Source: Isoetes taiwanensis (lineage: Eukaryota; Streptophyta; Lycopodiopsida; Isoetales; Isoetaceae). Taken from it: a stretch of 64,000 bases of DNA. Positions 25,011 to 41,684 of this stretch are shown here, piece after piece (position 1 is the stretch's first letter; every line of letters starts with the position of its first letter). The stretch is from positions 15,018,902 to 15,082,901 of the forward strand of contig JAJEKV010000006.1 in assembly GCA_021234155.1 (NCBI GenBank). The letters run 5' to 3'. A program made the position numbers and the translations under genes. Under the pieces are notes generated by a model. That model ran no database searches. It had not been told where the DNA came from and saw nothing but the letters and a program-made list of their open reading frames with translations.

Positions 25011-25131
25011 AATTTGTCACTATGTTCAACAAAGTTATTTTCCTCCAAATTGTCAAACAAACACCTCAAGACCATGGTATATAGATGAATATTAAATGGA
25101 AAACCATCAGCCCAATGGCAAGCTTTGCCTG

Positions 25132-25485
25132 CTATAATTCTCGGTTGTGCTTGCGTATTTGAAATGCCTGTTTGTTCTTTCCTACTTTATTGACTCTATT
25201 ATTGATGTCTAAGATTGCCTTCTTTAAGTCATTGAAGTAATCATCCAAAGCTTCATGTTTAAGAGAAGGATGAGTAAACAGCCAACTTAAAGGACCTTGA
25301 GTCGGCATTTTTGCCAATTTCAATATTCTTGAGAGCCGAGAAAATCGTGCAATCGACATGTCAGTAGGAGTTCTAAGGGAACAATTAGAACATCGCTTTA
25401 TGTTGAGAGTTTTCCACAATTCTCGTCTCTTTAGCGTAAGAAGAATGTGATCTTTAAAAAGATGTTGGCTTGTTTTCTTGCGCAA
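25132..25485 (-). CDS. Hypothetical open frame, product unknown
   Basis: A 117-codon minus-strand frame, rich in Lys, Leu and Arg, lies just upstream of the PATROL1-like exons (residues such as RFSRLSRILKLAKMPTQGPL and FNDLKKAILDINNRVNK). I find no match to DUF810 upstream regions or any other family. It could be part of a captured exon or chance. The only support is its length in AT-rich DNA and its position and strand. Confidence 0.2.
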   Translation of the reverse strand: MRKKTSQHLFKDHILLTLKRRELWKTLNIKRCSNCSLRTPTDMSIARFSRLSRILKLAKMPTQGPLSWLFTHPSLKHEALDDYFNDLKKAILDINNRVNKVGKNKQAFQIRKHNREL

Positions 25486-26836
25486 GAAAAAAAGCGATAA
25501 TGTTTAAACTACCAAATACCTCTATTGTCGCATCTTGCCAAGTTTCAGCGCTTGTGTTGCCGAAAAAAATAAACCCAAAGGACTTCTTTTGCAAAAGAAT
25601 ACACCCAAATGAACTTCCTTTCACAACCTGTGTGCAAATTTATATTCGAACATGACTTCTTTTTTCAAGCAGAACACCTTTTTAAGGTTCTGTAAGGGGG
25701 CAACAAAGAGGAAGATCTAATTCCAGATCCACATTCGTACTTGTGAAGCTTCATCAATCGAAGTCTAGCTTAATCAAATGCCGTATGAAGAATGCACGAA
25801 CTAATTTTGTTAAGTAAAAATGAGCTTGAAATCGAAAGAAATAAAGCGAAGAAACAGAGATGAATGCAAGAAAAAAAAAACAAATCGACCTTAAACATAA
25901 TATTGACTCGATGTTGCTTGAAGCTTGACCCGTCACCCGTTGACACCAAAGAAGGCCAAAACAGAAAGCTTGAGCTTGATCTTGATCTGTAATTGCTTCT
26001 TGGACAGGATTAGGTTTGTTTGATCCTCCCATAGACACGTTAAACTGTGCCTGTTTTCTGTGTAAAATCATTAACTTCACCAGCTGTGATGCATTTTAGA
26101 ACATGATTGATGAATAATTTACCAGGCTTTTAAAAGAAGACATGCATTCGAAACCTCCCTGTTTAGGAAACGGCTTAAAGACAAAGCCAGAAGAACCGTT
26201 TGTATCAACATCTCAAGTTCTGTGCTGATCCGACTGTGTAAAACCAACAAATCCTGAAAGAATATACATAATCGGCTCTGCATCAAGGGGGCTAAGGGTG
26301 AGCCGAGAATGCCAAAATGCGGCGTAGACCGGCCCAATGGAGGCTATGGGGCTCGCCATACCAAAGATGGAGGAATGATGGTGAAGAATGAGTCGGTACC
26401 AATCCAGCATCCGGATTTAAACACGCTTCCACTAAATTTCTCGAATGCAATCGATCAGAGGACGGATCAAAAGTGTGGTAAAGAGCCATAGCCGCATGGA
26501 GAGCTGGAAAGCCGGAAGAGTATTCAGACGGCCACTCATCAAAATAAAAATCCGGACATGATTCTCAAATCCGACGGCCGATATGAAAAGCCCCAAATAA
26601 AGGGTGCTCAAATCCGACGGCCCATATGAAAAGCCCCAAATAATTTTAATCGACGGTCTAGATAAAATGCCCCAATTTCAAGGGCCCAGATTAAAAGCCC
26701 CAAATAAGGGGGGATGCTTGGGTGTTACGAGGTGGCACCGTCTGGGCCGTCTATCTCAGAGATGGACGGCCGAGATCAATCTCTACTTCATCTCTACTTC
26801 ATGTTGGCAGGCACTCATATAATTGTATATATATAA

Positions 26837-26967
<131 letters not shown>

Positions 26968-28601
26968 AGTTTTTGTACTATCAGTGGGTTTATCAATCAT
27001 GGCTGCTGAACATTTGGAAATAACCTTCGAGATTAAGCAGATCACTATGTGAAGTTCGTGCCAATAATTAAGTTAGAAGAAGTCATAAATAAGTATCAAA
27101 GTTTTGTTTGTTCATGTCGAATTCAAGTATCAGAACCCACTGATTTATTGTCATCATATGATTTGGTATCAGCGTCTTTAGTGCATAGTGGCAGTATGCA
27201 TTTAGTTCAAAGACGCGAACATTTAAGTTCAATTCCTCGCACAATAGCCATTCAATGAAGCTCGCCATTATTTATTAGTACTTCTCAGTGAATAGTTGAC
27301 TTAAATTTGAATTAACCTCAAAGAGTCGCAGCTGTACTATTTAGTTGAATGTATCCATCTTTAGCAACCGAGGTGTTTATCATGTCTTTATTTTTCAAAG
27401 TAACAAAAGAAGACTATTATACTAGCACTTCTAGTCTTGCATTGAATATTATTATCAAAGTGTAATCCTCGAAGAGTGTTTTGAACCATTAAAGGGTTAC
27501 TTCGAAGGACTTTTAGATGGACCACCCAACGTGCAGAAAAAGATGGTGTGAAAGGTGGAAAAACTATCTGAAAAATACGATTCATATCAGGGTATTTGTG
27601 ACGGAAACATCTCTTGCTTCTAGGAGGAGTGACCTTTATATTCATCGAAGTCAAAGGTGGCTAGCTTAGCTTCCTTGGTCCTTTTCCATCCACGCAATTT
27701 AGTCAATTAAGAAGCAAAGCACATTGACAGTTAATTGGTCACTTGAGATTTTGAGGTCCTTGACAAAGTGGTTCCTTTTGCCATGAGATATCTGAACTCC
27801 AATGAGCCCATAGTGTTCCACTACAATATCTCCGAAGATTTTTGCTAGATCCCCACGATTTTTAAAAGTTTCGTGAAATTTCATGATCATTTTCTTTGCC
27901 ATCATTCCATGGAAATTCTTCGTGATTTTCATAGGTTTCGATTAGATTCTTCAACATCATGTAAAGATTCTTCAACCATGTCTTTGTAATGTTCAAAAGA
28001 ATAGCCCTTATCTTCCAGTTTTAAAAATTGGGCTTCCAATTAAAATGCACAAATTGAGTAGGTTGCAAGTGTGATGCACATACTTCCTATAGGCTATTCA
28101 AAACATGAGCATGTAGATGCTATATTCTATAAATTCCATGTGAGGTTCATTATTCTGTGAGCATGCAAAATACCATAAGAGACGCTAACACAGTCACATA
28201 AAAGACTATGAAAGTATCGCTTGAATTAACTTTCACCGAAGGAAATGGCAACATTTTATCATTTATATATGCTTAAGTTGTGGAATGAAGGCAAGCTCCA
28301 AAACCTTTAAAAAATATGGACAATGTCATCGACTTTTTTTGCATGAAGATTTTACCATAAGTGTTTTAAGTTAAAGTGAAAGTTGTAGCCGTAGTAATTC
28401 TCTGTCAAGGGTCAATCCATTGCTTCCATTTCTGTCAAACATTTAGTCATATTTCCACCCAGAATAGTCAATTTTTTGTAGGCAAGTTTGTGAAACTTTG
28501 TCTTAGTTTTTTTAGGTGCTATTCCCATCGTGAAAAATAGTTTGACAATTTGAAGTGAATAGTCCCAATAGGATGGATTGACTCAATGCGTCCAACCTGA
28601 G

Positions 28602-28657
28602 TTGCATATTAATGATATAGTGCACATCATTGCATATTAACGATATAGTGCACATCA
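28602..28657. repeat. 28-bp tandem duplication
   Basis: TTGCATATTAATGATATAGT followed by GCACATCA, then repeated once with a single T-to-C change. It lies in the shared 3' region. The homologous place in the 50.5-kb element is not duplicated in this way. Confidence 0.85.
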
Positions 28658-31600
28658 TTGCAGATCCTACTATAGAATAGTTGTTTGATCCAAAACCAAT
28701 GAGCAACCCATGCAAAAATCAAAGGGTGAAAGTAGCATTACGCACATGGCTCTGCATAGTTTTCAGCTCGTCTTGATATCTATTCACAACAGGATATTTT
28801 TTTGCTTTGTTAGTTGAATGTGCTAGAAGATAGTGTAAGCGCACATAAAGAAAAAGAAATATTTTGGTCTCGATCAGAAATGAGTGGTTCAAAAGACGAA
28901 GCTTGATAGCTTAAATACAGAATAGTGGCCTACAAATGCAGAATCCAAACAACCGCCAGAGTACTAAGAGGATTACCACTTATTTACTGCAAATAGACAG
29001 AATGAGATGCCAATATGGAGACTGCCTATGGAGATCGGCGAGTCCATGCTGCGCTCTAAATGGGAATTTGGTACGAGACCACAAATGGCAGCATTATAAA
29101 GGGAAGATATAGAAAGGAGCCCACAAATCCAGAATCCAAACAACCGCCATTGAATGCATATAAATAGGAGAAAGGCATTGAACAACTAGAAATTTAGACC
29201 ACAGGAACAAAAACGCAAACAAATCTAAACAAACGGTAGACGTCACACTCAAATGTTTGCATGCTTCACATATTGTTACCTTTGCAAAAGTTCGGTCATT
29301 GCTGTGAGATATGTAGTTTGCAAAAAGATATTTGAACTTAGATACAACTGGCTGTGAATAGGCTTAGATTACATGGAACAGGAAAGGAACCAGAGAATAC
29401 TGAAGACTTGGATTGAACAGGAAAGGAACCAGAAATATTGGAATACACGGTTAAATAAAACATATTTACGCCCAACAAAAGCCATGCTAACTCTGCTAAA
29501 GCATCAGAAAAGCTTACTACGGATCTAGAAGTGCATTGGAAAACCTACCCGGGTGCCACAGAATGCACAATCGTATCTATCCTTGAAATACATTGCCAAA
29601 CTACAAAATGATAAAACTAGAAAACAAAGGAAGGACACAACGGACCATGAGCTCTGATGGTGAAGAAAGGTGTCACAATGTACTGGACCAAACAAAGACC
29701 CATAATGATATTCAAATGCGACATAAATAAAGAAAACGGTATCTAGCACGCACCATTGTTTATACTTGAATAAGCCATCGAAGTCTTGCCAAACATGCCG
29801 ACACTGCGGTACAAAGCATTCAAGAAGCTCCAATCCTGAATAAATCGCCGGTACCAAATGCCATATTGCACATTTTCCTTTATTATTTTCTCCTTCCGAC
29901 CTAAGGCAATTGAAACCGTAACAATAAAAATGCTAGATCAAGGTTTCGTGGCCGGTTTTGGCCTTAACAAAATCTGTCAATGTCAAGCTCAATGCCAATT
30001 TTGGCATTCTCAATCGCATATGACGAGCCTATTTTGGCTACACAAAGAATTTAACGCCATGGTTTTCGACACGTCTCAGAAAATACGACTACATACACAA
30101 TAGCCATCCATAAAACATATAACAGTAATTGGACGTCGAGCACACCGCAAAGCAACAAACCTATCATTAGATTAAAAATAAATTAAGGCAAGCTCAAGCT
30201 ATTAAGGGCAAGCACATTGGAATCCTAATCGATGAAGTTAATAGCATGAGAAAACAGCTCCAATCGAGCCAAACATGACGTATTAAGCCATTCAAACTAC
30301 AAAGGAGGACTTGGACTTGCGGGCCATTGATTTCTAAACACAATCTTTGAGCATGCTAAGAAACCGAAAAATACTATTGACAAACACTTTGTAGTAGATC
30401 CGCAACCATGTCTGAAGAATGAAATTTAGCCAAGGCATTAGATTCTTGCAAAAACTCTTAAACCATAAGTTGTTTCCAATTTGCCTAACATAAACCAGCC
30501 TATTATAGGTCGCAGAAAAGAAAGCATCCCTTGACTTTGCCTCGACAGAGTAAAAATCCAGACCATATGGATTAAATCACCCCGAGTTTTGAAACAATAT
30601 GAAAGCCTAGCAGTCCATCGTCGAAGCTTCATAACAACTACAACAAATGTCTTCCGTAAAAATCTCATATGTTATGGAGGGTTATGGAGGTAGAAATATT
30701 GCTTCTATCAAAGAATCGGTTATCCTTAAACCAGCGGCAAAGTGTTAATGGCATGTATAAACCATTAGGCGATAAAATAGAGAAGCTTTGACATGCCAAT
30801 CTTACATGTTCTTTGCAAAGATAAAAAGCGATATTTTCTAATGGCAAACCATATGGTTAGCCATTGCAAAGAGAAAATCCATGCGCTTCTATAATCTACA
30901 CTTTTAATTCAGGTCTTTCTGCATGGCAAAAGATGCAGCAAACATTGGCTCACAGATTCACAAAGACATGAGCTTAAACTCACAACTAAACCAAACACGT
31001 ATTAACAAAGAACTTTGTAGCCTCTCTAGTCAAGTATCCGTTCTCAATGAACATATTGAAGTAGTTTATCTAGGAACTCATGGCCTGCACTCACTCCATC
31101 AGTTCAGTTCTTTAATCAATCAAGTTTGCCACAACAAACACACCTCTCCGCAACAGCTAAATGCTGATTATCGATGTTGATAAATTTGGTCCATGATTCT
31201 TACTATGCCCGAAATGTCAATGTGCACCGCAGATAGAAGCTTCGCCATTGCTAAAAAATACACAAGCACATTCCGAATCTATCGGCCGAAAAGCAAAAAT
31301 GAACAAGGATAAACTCGAAATAGTTTTATAAATTTAAAAATCAACTTGCATTGTACTCACCTAAACATACTAAATAAAGTCAAAAAATACTTCCTTTGTA
31401 TTGCCATAACAACAAAGCTTCCTCTACTTTGCAATCGATCGACCATTCAAATGAAGAGTCAATAGCAAATGCATTTATGTTCGATAATTCCAACATGTTT
31501 GGATACAATCGCATTTCTTACAATCTGCAGCAGAGTGATAATTGATTGAGACACAAGTTCCCTTTACGCTTCTAATTGCATTCGCTTAAATAACTCGCCT

Positions 31601-32831
31601 TGAGATGTTTAAACGGTTAGCAAAAGCATCATTATATCTTGTATGTACTTTGTTCTCGGGTTTAGGGCGATCATGGTTCGCATTTTCCAAAATTCTTCTT
31701 ACGGTGTTTACGATGTTTGTTTCTTTGTTTTTGTATTCCCGTGTTGTTTTGTAGTTCTTGTTTTGTTGACACAGAAAGCGAATCGGGTTGAAGAAACCGG
31801 CCGACAAACAAAAAAAAAAAATCGCGGACATCTTAAAATTTGTTCCCCACGAGTCCAAAATATGGCCTCCATGGCATTTTCTTTCACATCACCCGGATCT
31901 GTATAACTACAACAAATGTCTTCCGAGAAAATCCCATATGTAACCAGTAGCTAAGAATCAAGGCAATATTCTATGCTTACGCCATAGCTTACCCTTGCAC
32001 CTTAAGATACGATTAGTAGAATCTTTTATTGTTAGCTTCAATGTAACGATGAAGGGTGAGCAAATCTCGACCTGATTGACGACAAAAACTTGGAACTTAG
32101 ATGCTTGCAAGATTTGCTCGGATGTTGGACTTACTTTGTTGGATTGCTGGCCCGCAAATTTTTGGCCTGCAAATTTGTTGAGGTTTGCCGATTTCCCCGT
32201 AGCGCCACGCCAAGAATTTGACTTGAAAATTCCTCCGTGCAGGGGATAATCTTGTGGAAACAACCCGCGTGGGTAGATCTGCATACTTACACCTCTCCAC
32301 ACAAGCAACTACACGAAATTCAGAATAGAGAACATTTACCAGTACAAAAGATTTAAAAATAGAAAAAAAAGCTGCAAATTTGTTGGATTTACATTTGAAA
32401 GTTCCCAGTTTGTTTACTTTCGATGCAAGCGAGTAGAGCACTACTCGCTTTGACTTATAGCCTCATCGCTAAAATCGAAAAAGACAACCTCAATTCTGAA
32501 GTTTTCCTAAATCCTAATTTATCCGTTAGTCCTATTCTAAAGCAACCGCACGAACAGGGGCGATTGCTCAAAGGAAAGGAGGTTATTTAAGACTCTAGGA
32601 AATACTAAAGCTCAATTCCTTGTGAAAATGGGGCTTTGATTGACTTTTCAACATGTATTCCTTGGCCTTTAAAAAACTGAATGAGCTCATTGCAATTTCC
32701 CGAATAATGCAATAAAAGAATCCAAATACATAATTGCTCGAGGATACCTTGACATGCGGATGAAGAAATTTATTTTCTTCTATGCTTTAAGAGAACTGGT
32801 TAGCATTTGCACATGAGTAGAGAAGAGAAGC

Positions 32832-33390
32832 TTAGCAGGCCTTCTTGAAATGTCTGATCAAATGTTTCAAATGCGCACATTCTAGAAAATGGCCCTCTCT
32901 TGAAAAAGAAACCAAGAATGCATTGCAAGTAGATACATTAGGCTGGTATCCAAATTTCGAGCATCTCCTTGTAGATGTCAATTGCATGTGCTGATGTCCC
33001 CCATCGACCATAAGCATCAATCAAAACATTATATGTATCCACTTGACAAATTTTTGCATATCTTCTTTATCTGCTGAAAGCCCAATATACTTGCTCAAGC
33101 TTACCAGCTCTTCCATAAGGACTCACGATGATATTTCATGTCACCTTATCTGGTATGCACTTAGCTTCCTGTAATTTCTTAAAAGGTACCAGCATTTCCT
33201 CTCCTTTCCCCGTTATTCCATACACATCTAACAACGTATTGTAACTGATTATGCTAGGAATAATACCTAATTTCTTCAGCTCCTCAAAAATTTCTAGAGC
33301 TTCAACCTAGGTCTGCAACATAAGCCTTTAGATAATCAATTGGGGCAGCATGATGTAAGGACTCCAACTCTTGCGAAGCCTCCAATCGTG
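32832..33390 (-). pseudogene. Pentatricopeptide-repeat (PPR) gene remnant
   Basis: Read on the minus strand, frames carry EALEIFEELKKLGIIPSIIS, then YNTLLDVYGITGKGEEML, then PYGRAGKLEQV. A shifted frame carries TYNVLIDAYGRWGTSAHAID. A third frame carries GYQPNVSTCNAFLVSFSREG. These are classic P-type 35-residue PPR helices (V-x-T-YN-x-LID-x-YG-x-x-G), normally organelle RNA-binding proteins. At least two in-frame stops and two frame changes interrupt the roughly five repeats. A full PPR protein has 10 or more repeats. It is clearly non-functional as written and truncated at both sides. It is the only PPR match in the window. Confidence 0.8.
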
Positions 33391-34182
33391 TTTGAATGAT
33401 AAAAGATATTAGCATAAATCTAGCATAAAGATCTTATTGCTATGCATTAGCATTCCCAAAGAGCGGCCAGAGGATATGGCTGCCACACACATTTGCAACA
33501 AAAAAAAAAGGATTAATGGGTGGCAAGAAGGATATGGCTGCCATAAACAGATGCCAAATGGCAACCAGTTCTTATAAAATGCTGATTATATTCCTTACCT
33601 CATAGCAAGGCCACAGATATATTACGTAAGACAATAAAAAAAGAAGACCAATACATGAAAGAGATCGACCCTTTGTCAACAGAAAGAGTGCCCTATTTAT
33701 CTATTTTGTGAGATTAAGAATATGCAATTTTAATTCATATTTCAGCATTTGAATTTGCTATACATCCCCACGACCAAGCATTTATCAGGCATAATATTCG
33801 TTACAAACCTGTCCAGATATGTCCTCCTTGCCGAGTCACTACAGGCAATGTCTCCATCTCTTTTTAAATGCTTTCGGCCCAAGAACACCTACATCAATAT
33901 CAGAACTAAAGTGGGTCAACTCTACATCGTCACATTCATCATATAGAGCTTTAAAGCAGAGCTTCTGACTAGGATGCAAGCTGGAAATGTACAACAACTA
34001 ATCTAGCTAAGAAGTATCCGTTACCTTGTTAGCACATGAAAATGTTTAGATAGGCACTATCCACAAAAATCGTATATATTTGCATAATTATCTTTGCACT
34101 CACATGCAAATGCAGCCAGCAACATCTTTCCTGTATTTGACAACAAAAAGTAGGTAAAGATTTGTTGCAGAATTTCATAAGC

Positions 34183-34453
34183 CTAAAACAACTCCCTCAA
34201 AACGCTAGATATCCTAGACATGGCAGCATCTGCGCCATTCTGGTAGAAAAAACGATCTGGGTCTAACAGAGGCTGAATTTGAAGCTTGTTATTCTTAGCC
34301 TTCTTCCGATCAATTGTCTTCCGGGACAAAATACCCTGCACATCACTGTTAAATCTAGCTAAGAAATTACTTGCCTTAGACCGCTTCCGGCTTCTTCTCT
34401 GATGATGAAAGCTCCATATCCAAGGATCGAGGTGGGAAGCCGAAACTCGGGCG
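34183..34453 (-). pseudogene. Coding-like fragment, perhaps N-terminus of the PPR source gene
   Basis: About 88 minus-strand codons are open without a good start. They carry SFHHQRRSRKRSKASNFLAR, then SRKTIDRKKAKNNKLQ and PLLDPDRFFYQNGADAAMSR. The basic N-terminal part would suit an organelle-targeted protein. It lies 0.8 kb upstream of the PPR repeats on the same strand, near the element's 5' end, so it may be the first exon of the same captured gene. I do not recognise it as a PPR repeat. It ends at a TAG. Confidence 0.35.
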
Positions 34454-35286
34454 TTTTATGTGCATGGATGGATTGAGGCGAAGTTAAATGTTTAGAACGA
34501 TCCAAAATATTTCAAATAATGGCCGCACTTTTACCTTCTAAAAATATCTCTGCAGGTTTGCCTTCGATTTTGTTTCTCCTCCTCTCGAAGAATGCATTGT
34601 TCAAATGCTCGAATGATCCGATTAGCAAGAACAATCGGAGCAAACACACGCCCCTGCTAAAGGAGCAAGAATAAAAAAGCGTGTTTCTGAGATATTCATC
34701 GAAGACAGAGACCGGCCAGAATAATACCCTCTTCTCTCGATCCGAACGGGTGGAACAGCCACCGCCAAAGGAAAAAATCGTGGTAAAAAATTTGGAGGGT
34801 TTTTTGGTGTTTTTTTCTCTCCATCAACCATTGCACGACACCTACCTCATGTGTGACATTTAAGAAATTAAATGATTAGGCTTATTGCCACGGTTATCAT
34901 TAATAAAATTAGATATGACACCTTATACTAAAACCTTTCAGAATAGATGAGGAACCAAAATGACATATGAGATGGTGCCACCACTAAATGGCATTTAATT
35001 TCCTTGACTTTTTTATAGATCAAATCTTAGAATTCGATGGTCTAGATGAATACCCTAATTTCAAGGGCCTAGATTAAAAGCCCCAAATAAGAGGGCTTTT
35101 CCCTGCAACTTCCTATCCAAAATTGACGGCCAAGATTTGACCTTCCCTTTTAATCCGACGGCCCATATGAAAAGCCCCAAATAATTTTAATCGACGGTCT
35201 AGATAAAATGCCCCAATTTCAAGGGCCCAGATTAAAAGCCCTAAATAAAGGGGGATGCTTGGGGTGTTACGAGGTGGCACCGTCTG

Positions 35287-35313
35287 GGCCGTCCATCTCT
35301 GAGATGGACGGCC
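35287..35313. repeat. Perfect 13-bp palindrome in element 5' module
   Basis: GGCCGTCCATCTC, one T, then its exact complement GAGATGGACGGCC. Close relatives occur at 26744-26771 and, with a longer loop, at 63200-63226 (arms GGCCGTCCA/TGGACGGCC). Conservation of both arms across elements suggests a structural role at the 5' end, or a decayed older insertion shared by all. Confidence 0.85.
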
Positions 35314-35367
35314 GAGATCAATCTCTACACCATGTTGGTAGACCTCCAAATAATTGTATATATATAA

Positions 35368-38580
<3,213 letters not shown>

Positions 38581-41500
38581 TCTATAAATATAAATATATA
38601 TATTCAATGTCCACTGAATAGCTCTTCTTTTGCCATTTAACTGCCAAGATTTTGAAGGTCCTTTTTGGGCTTTGAATAAGCTGTCTAAGTCACCTTGATC
38701 AGGCACTATTTCTATATCATCGATATGTATTACCATATGGCCTGGACCATATGAGAAATGGCCACACATGAAAGATAACTTGCATGTTGCATTGCAGATA
38801 ACATTTTACAAAGCATGGCCCCTATGGTTGTTCATGCTTCATTGCAAGCGACATTGTAATATTGACAACTAAGCATGGCATAGTTTTCTATGGAAGTCTC
38901 TTAAACAAGGTACTTGGTTATTTTACAAAATCCTTTCTCTATATATGCACACTTGTCTCGGGCAAAGTGGTCTCTCTATTTATCTTAAACCTTACAAATA
39001 TATACATGCAACTTGAATGCATGAGTGCCACTTGGCACTAAATTAAATGAGCTTGCATGCAATTGTTACTTTTTTTGTTGTTTCTCACACTTTTGTTGCT
39101 TCTACTAAAAATGCATACGCCCATATATGGGCATCGCCATATTTTGCTCTTGGGTGCCTATGATTGGCTAGACGGATTTGGCACCTTTAAGGTATGTTTT
39201 GCAATTGTAGTTGTAAATGTTTAATATTGAATGGACATGGTGATTTTCAAGGGCATTTGGCAATAGCAAATTGTTTATGTACACGAGGCATCTTTGCCCT
39301 AAGTATTTGGTTCATCTTTTGGAACCCTAAGCGGCCAAAACCATCTCATGAACCCTAAATCCGAAATTAGGGTCAGCCCGACTCACAATGCGGCCAACTT
39401 ATCTCTACTATATGCTACGATTTGCCATAGCCGATTTGCAAGAAGATCCGAACATATTCCTAAGAATTATGCTACTTCATTTCAAGGATAGTTGCCAATC
39501 ACCGATTCAGTTCAATGTGCCTGTGTTAATCCCCATGGATATCTTCCATCCGAGACTCGATCTATCTGGCATGAATCTATTTGTTGCTCAACCTATTATT
39601 ACATGCCCAAATGGTGGATGCTCGAAGTTTTCTAATCGTTACATGATTCAAGTTTTTCAAAGAAAAGGAGGAGGATATTCTCGTTGCTTTATAGCAACCT
39701 CTGTTTAACTATGGGCAGCCAGCCTGCTGGAATCTTGCATTAGAGCACTGCGCTGGAGGACGATGCAACATATGTGGACCTCCATTTAAACCAGGTTCTT
39801 ACAACAGATTTAATATTACTTCCAGCTCTAGTTGATCTCCAAACTAGCTGGCTGTGTCTTTTATATTCTGTTCTCATTATTTCTACTAGCTTTATACTTG
39901 TTCTTTGCTTAACTGATTTAAGTAGCAAAGGGTAAAGGGCGATGAGCCATGGAATTCTCTAGCTTACCTGACGCCCCTTGCCTTTTTACCTTTATGAAGC
40001 TAACTAAGGTACTGATTGGGTGCAGGTAACCGGAGTTCCATTTCCCTTACTCCATTATTTCAGTTTATGGATGTCTTTGGAGCGTGCTGATTCAAGGACT
40101 GGACTTAAATGTTTGTACAAGTGTTTGTTTAAACGTACTGCATAAACGGTATACCCCTCTGCTTTTGTTTTTGGGAATGCAAGTTATTTGAAGAAAAACT
40201 GTGAAATGACCTACTGGTAATACTCTGTATCTGCTTAAAACTACATCTGCTACATCTTATATCTTGGATTTCAGAAATACTGTCTTAAAATTTTTGTATA
40301 AGGAAAGCACCATTTGACTTTGCATATGCTTTAGTTTAAACGATCATTGTATCTATTTCTGGCAATGTGGCAAGAGCCTTAATCTGCTGCAGCATATTTC
40401 AGTAAATATAGTGTGCATAAACCACCATTCGTTTGCCTCATAGCCAAACTTCAAGGCTCTGTATCTGATATTGCATATTTCAGTATATTTTTTCATTAAT
40501 GGGTACATGTTTACCAGCATGCACATGCTTTGTAATTTGTTGTGAGGGGAGTTCATGCATGAAGCATGCATGGAATGCCACTAAAATATGGTAGAAATAT
40601 GATTGTTAAGGCGGTCAAAATAACATGAAATGCACACTGTTGTGCTGGTTTGTTTGCATAATGAACCTATGAGCATACTGTATTTCCATTCTGTCTAAAA
40701 TCTGGCAAGCTTACACATGGTAAATAAGGTTCGGAATGTGGCAAGGTTCTATATGGCTTCCCATTGATTGATAATGGGTTCGATAAGCCTTAGCCTCTGG
40801 GAGGTTAAGATAAACTGACTATATATTCCTGGACTTCGAATTACTAGTATAACTAGTATGGGCCTATGGAACCTTCCACATTCTAGGTGTTATTACTATT
40901 CATGCATTCTAATCCTATGACATCTCTAATTTTCCTACATGAATTTTTTATACTATAACAGGACATCACTTTATGCTGTTTGATTTGCGATAAATCATAC
41001 TAACCTTTCTGATTCTTGAGGTGGATTGCTACTGTACCTCCACTTTTGGGTTGTATCAAGATGTACCAGATTACCAGTAGCTCTTATACTCCAAAAAATA
41101 CCTTAAGGGGAGAGACTGCTCTGCGATCATGTTCCTGGATGTAAATAATATGCTAAGCCCTGCTGTTAAGTTCAATAAAACAAGGTATGACTCTTCTATG
41201 TGCACTGCATTATATCTGATTGCTTTGCTCAACTACTTGAGCCATGTAGTTGGCTACCATCATGTATCTTTTTACACCCAGTAGCCATCGATGCATATAA
41301 AAAATGCTAAATATGGGGTGTTCCCAATCTACATTGTTCACTACGTGAACTGGAGTTTTTAACTCTAACTTGAAATTAATCATAGGACATGTGTACACAA
41401 CAAACACAAGATAGAAGGCAAATTCATGCAAATATTTGTGCAGAAAAGGCCTGACCACATGGACACATGAAAGCTGTTCTATACAGATTCAAAGATGATC

Positions 41501-41684
41501 AAATTTTGACCTACTGTTCGGCATCTAATAGAGGTATTTCTACAATCAAAGTTTCTAAAGATGTTTAGTTGGCAGGGAGGGCCCCTATGGTTGCATAGCA
41601 TAGGGACCCTCTCAGCCCTTATGCTTTCACCAATGGAGACCAACCTTGCCTTCCGGAAGGAGGTAGGCCCAAAATTTCTATATA
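38581..41684 (+). repeat. 3.1-kb tandem repeat, copy 2
   Basis: About 3104 bp. It carries the longest open frame among the copies (39388-39708, 106 codons, plus strand; residues such as FAIADLQEDPNIF and QVFQRKGGGYSRCF). Copies 1, 3 and 4 break that frame by small indels at CTG sites. No family match. Confidence 0.97.

Noticed and set aside
31958..32110. Minus-strand frame with faint likeness to a plant cystatin C-terminal half
   Set aside because: The QxVxG inhibitory loop motif is absent and the spacing is loose; not enough to name.
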